Source: Manis javanica
Lineage: Eukaryota; Chordata; Mammalia; Pholidota; Manidae
Assembly (NCBI RefSeq): GCF_040802235.1
Contig: NC_133174.1
Span: forward strand, 106,397,647-106,461,646
Reading direction: 5' to 3'
Length of the DNA: 64,000 nt
The notes below the pieces were generated by a model. It saw only the letters and a program-made list of their open reading frames with translations. It was not told the DNA's origin and did not search any database. Below are positions 63,628 to 64,000 of the stretch, in pieces. How positions within the stretch are numbered: the first letter of the stretch is position 1; each line of letters opens with the position of its first letter. The position numbers and the translations under genes are program-made.

Positions 63628-63645
63628 AAAATGCATCAAGAGGAT
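63628..63645 (+). repeat. Target-site duplication, right copy
   Basis: aaaatgcatcaagaggat. See the left copy at 61557-61574. Confidence 0.9.
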
Positions 63646-64000
63646 CATACACCATGATCAAGTGGGATTCATCTCAGGGATGCAAGGATGTTACAACATT
63701 CAAAAATCCATCAACATCATCCACCACATCAACAAAAACTAGGACAAAAACCACATGATCATCTCCATAGACACTGAAAAAGCATTCAACAAAATTCAAC
63801 ATCCCTTCATGATAAAAACTCTCAACAAAATGGGTATAGAGGGCAAGTACCTCAACATAATAAAGGCCATATATGACAAACCCACAGCCAACATCATACT
63901 GAACAGCGAGAAGCTGAAAGATTTTCCTCTAAGATTGGGAAGAAGACAGGGATGCCCACTCTCCCCACTTCTATTCAACATAGTACTGGAGGTCCTAGCC
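63646..64000 (+). pseudogene. L1 ORF2 of the host L1, resumed RT domain
   Basis: It continues exactly where 61574 stopped: [14 protein letters not shown], then a stop (TAG) after the HINKN word near 63740, [20 protein letters not shown], and [17 protein letters not shown] at the window edge. The catalytic FADD box lies further downstream, outside the window. Confidence 0.9.

Larger units (their letters stand above)
57273..64000 (+). mobile_element. L1 with 5' end, carrying two nested insertions, running off the window
   Basis: It begins ggagaagccaagatggcggc and continues through a 5' UTR (to about 58744), ORF1 and ORF2. The caagatggcggc at 57279-57290 is a match to the YY1 core found at L1 5' ends. 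The 5' UTR is split by an LTR-derived retroposon (57645-58073) and ORF2 by a second L1 (61575-63627). Both ORFs have frameshifts and stops, so it is inactive. The 3' end lies beyond the window. Confidence 0.92.

Overview
This is a stretch of a placental-mammal X chromosome. It holds the last two exons of SLC25A43 (24359-25405, + strand) and, about 12 kb further on in the same orientation, the complete four-exon SLC25A5 gene (ANT2, 37453-39977). These two genes sit next to each other on the X in human, so the synteny is ordinary. The repeats are ancient mammalian ones (MIR, L2, MER5, MLT/ERVL LTRs) plus younger L1s and LTR-derived elements. I see no Alu, rodent B1/B2, carnivore or ruminant SINE. 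A laurasiatherian without an abundant young SINE, such as a pangolin, is my guess; the window does not prove it.

Layout. 1-24358 is intron of SLC25A43 with no upstream exon that I can recognise; it is packed with MIR, L2, L1 and LTR fragments. 24359-25405 holds the last two coding exons. 25406 to about 27345 is the likely 3' UTR, which carries an A-tailed LTR-derived retroposon. 27890-32600 is a stack of nested insertions: one old L2 copy split by an ARF4 processed pseudogene, an L1 3' end and a solo LTR. 37060-38330 is the CpG-island promoter and first intron of SLC25A5, and 37453-40225 is the gene. 40230-57270 has no recognised gene; it holds MIRs, L2 and three or four LTRs, plus a small orphan GC-rich CpG cluster near 48.6-48.8 kb. 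57273-64000 is a near 5'-complete L1, itself hit by an LTR-derived retroposon and by a second L1 that has its 5' end but lacks its 3' end.

Function. The only intact genes belong to the mitochondrial carrier family (SLC25). SLC25A5 exchanges ADP for ATP across the inner mitochondrial membrane. SLC25A43 is an orphan carrier with unknown substrate. Everything else that looks coding is a retrotransposon ORF or a dead retrocopy.

The most interesting material is the retroposition record. Three copies of one LTR-tail retroposon have A-tails and target-site duplications, and one appears to have carried 3' flanking DNA into the SLC25A43 3' UTR. The L1-in-L1 insertion has an 18-bp duplication and seems to have been primed inside ORF2 rather than at a poly(A) tail.
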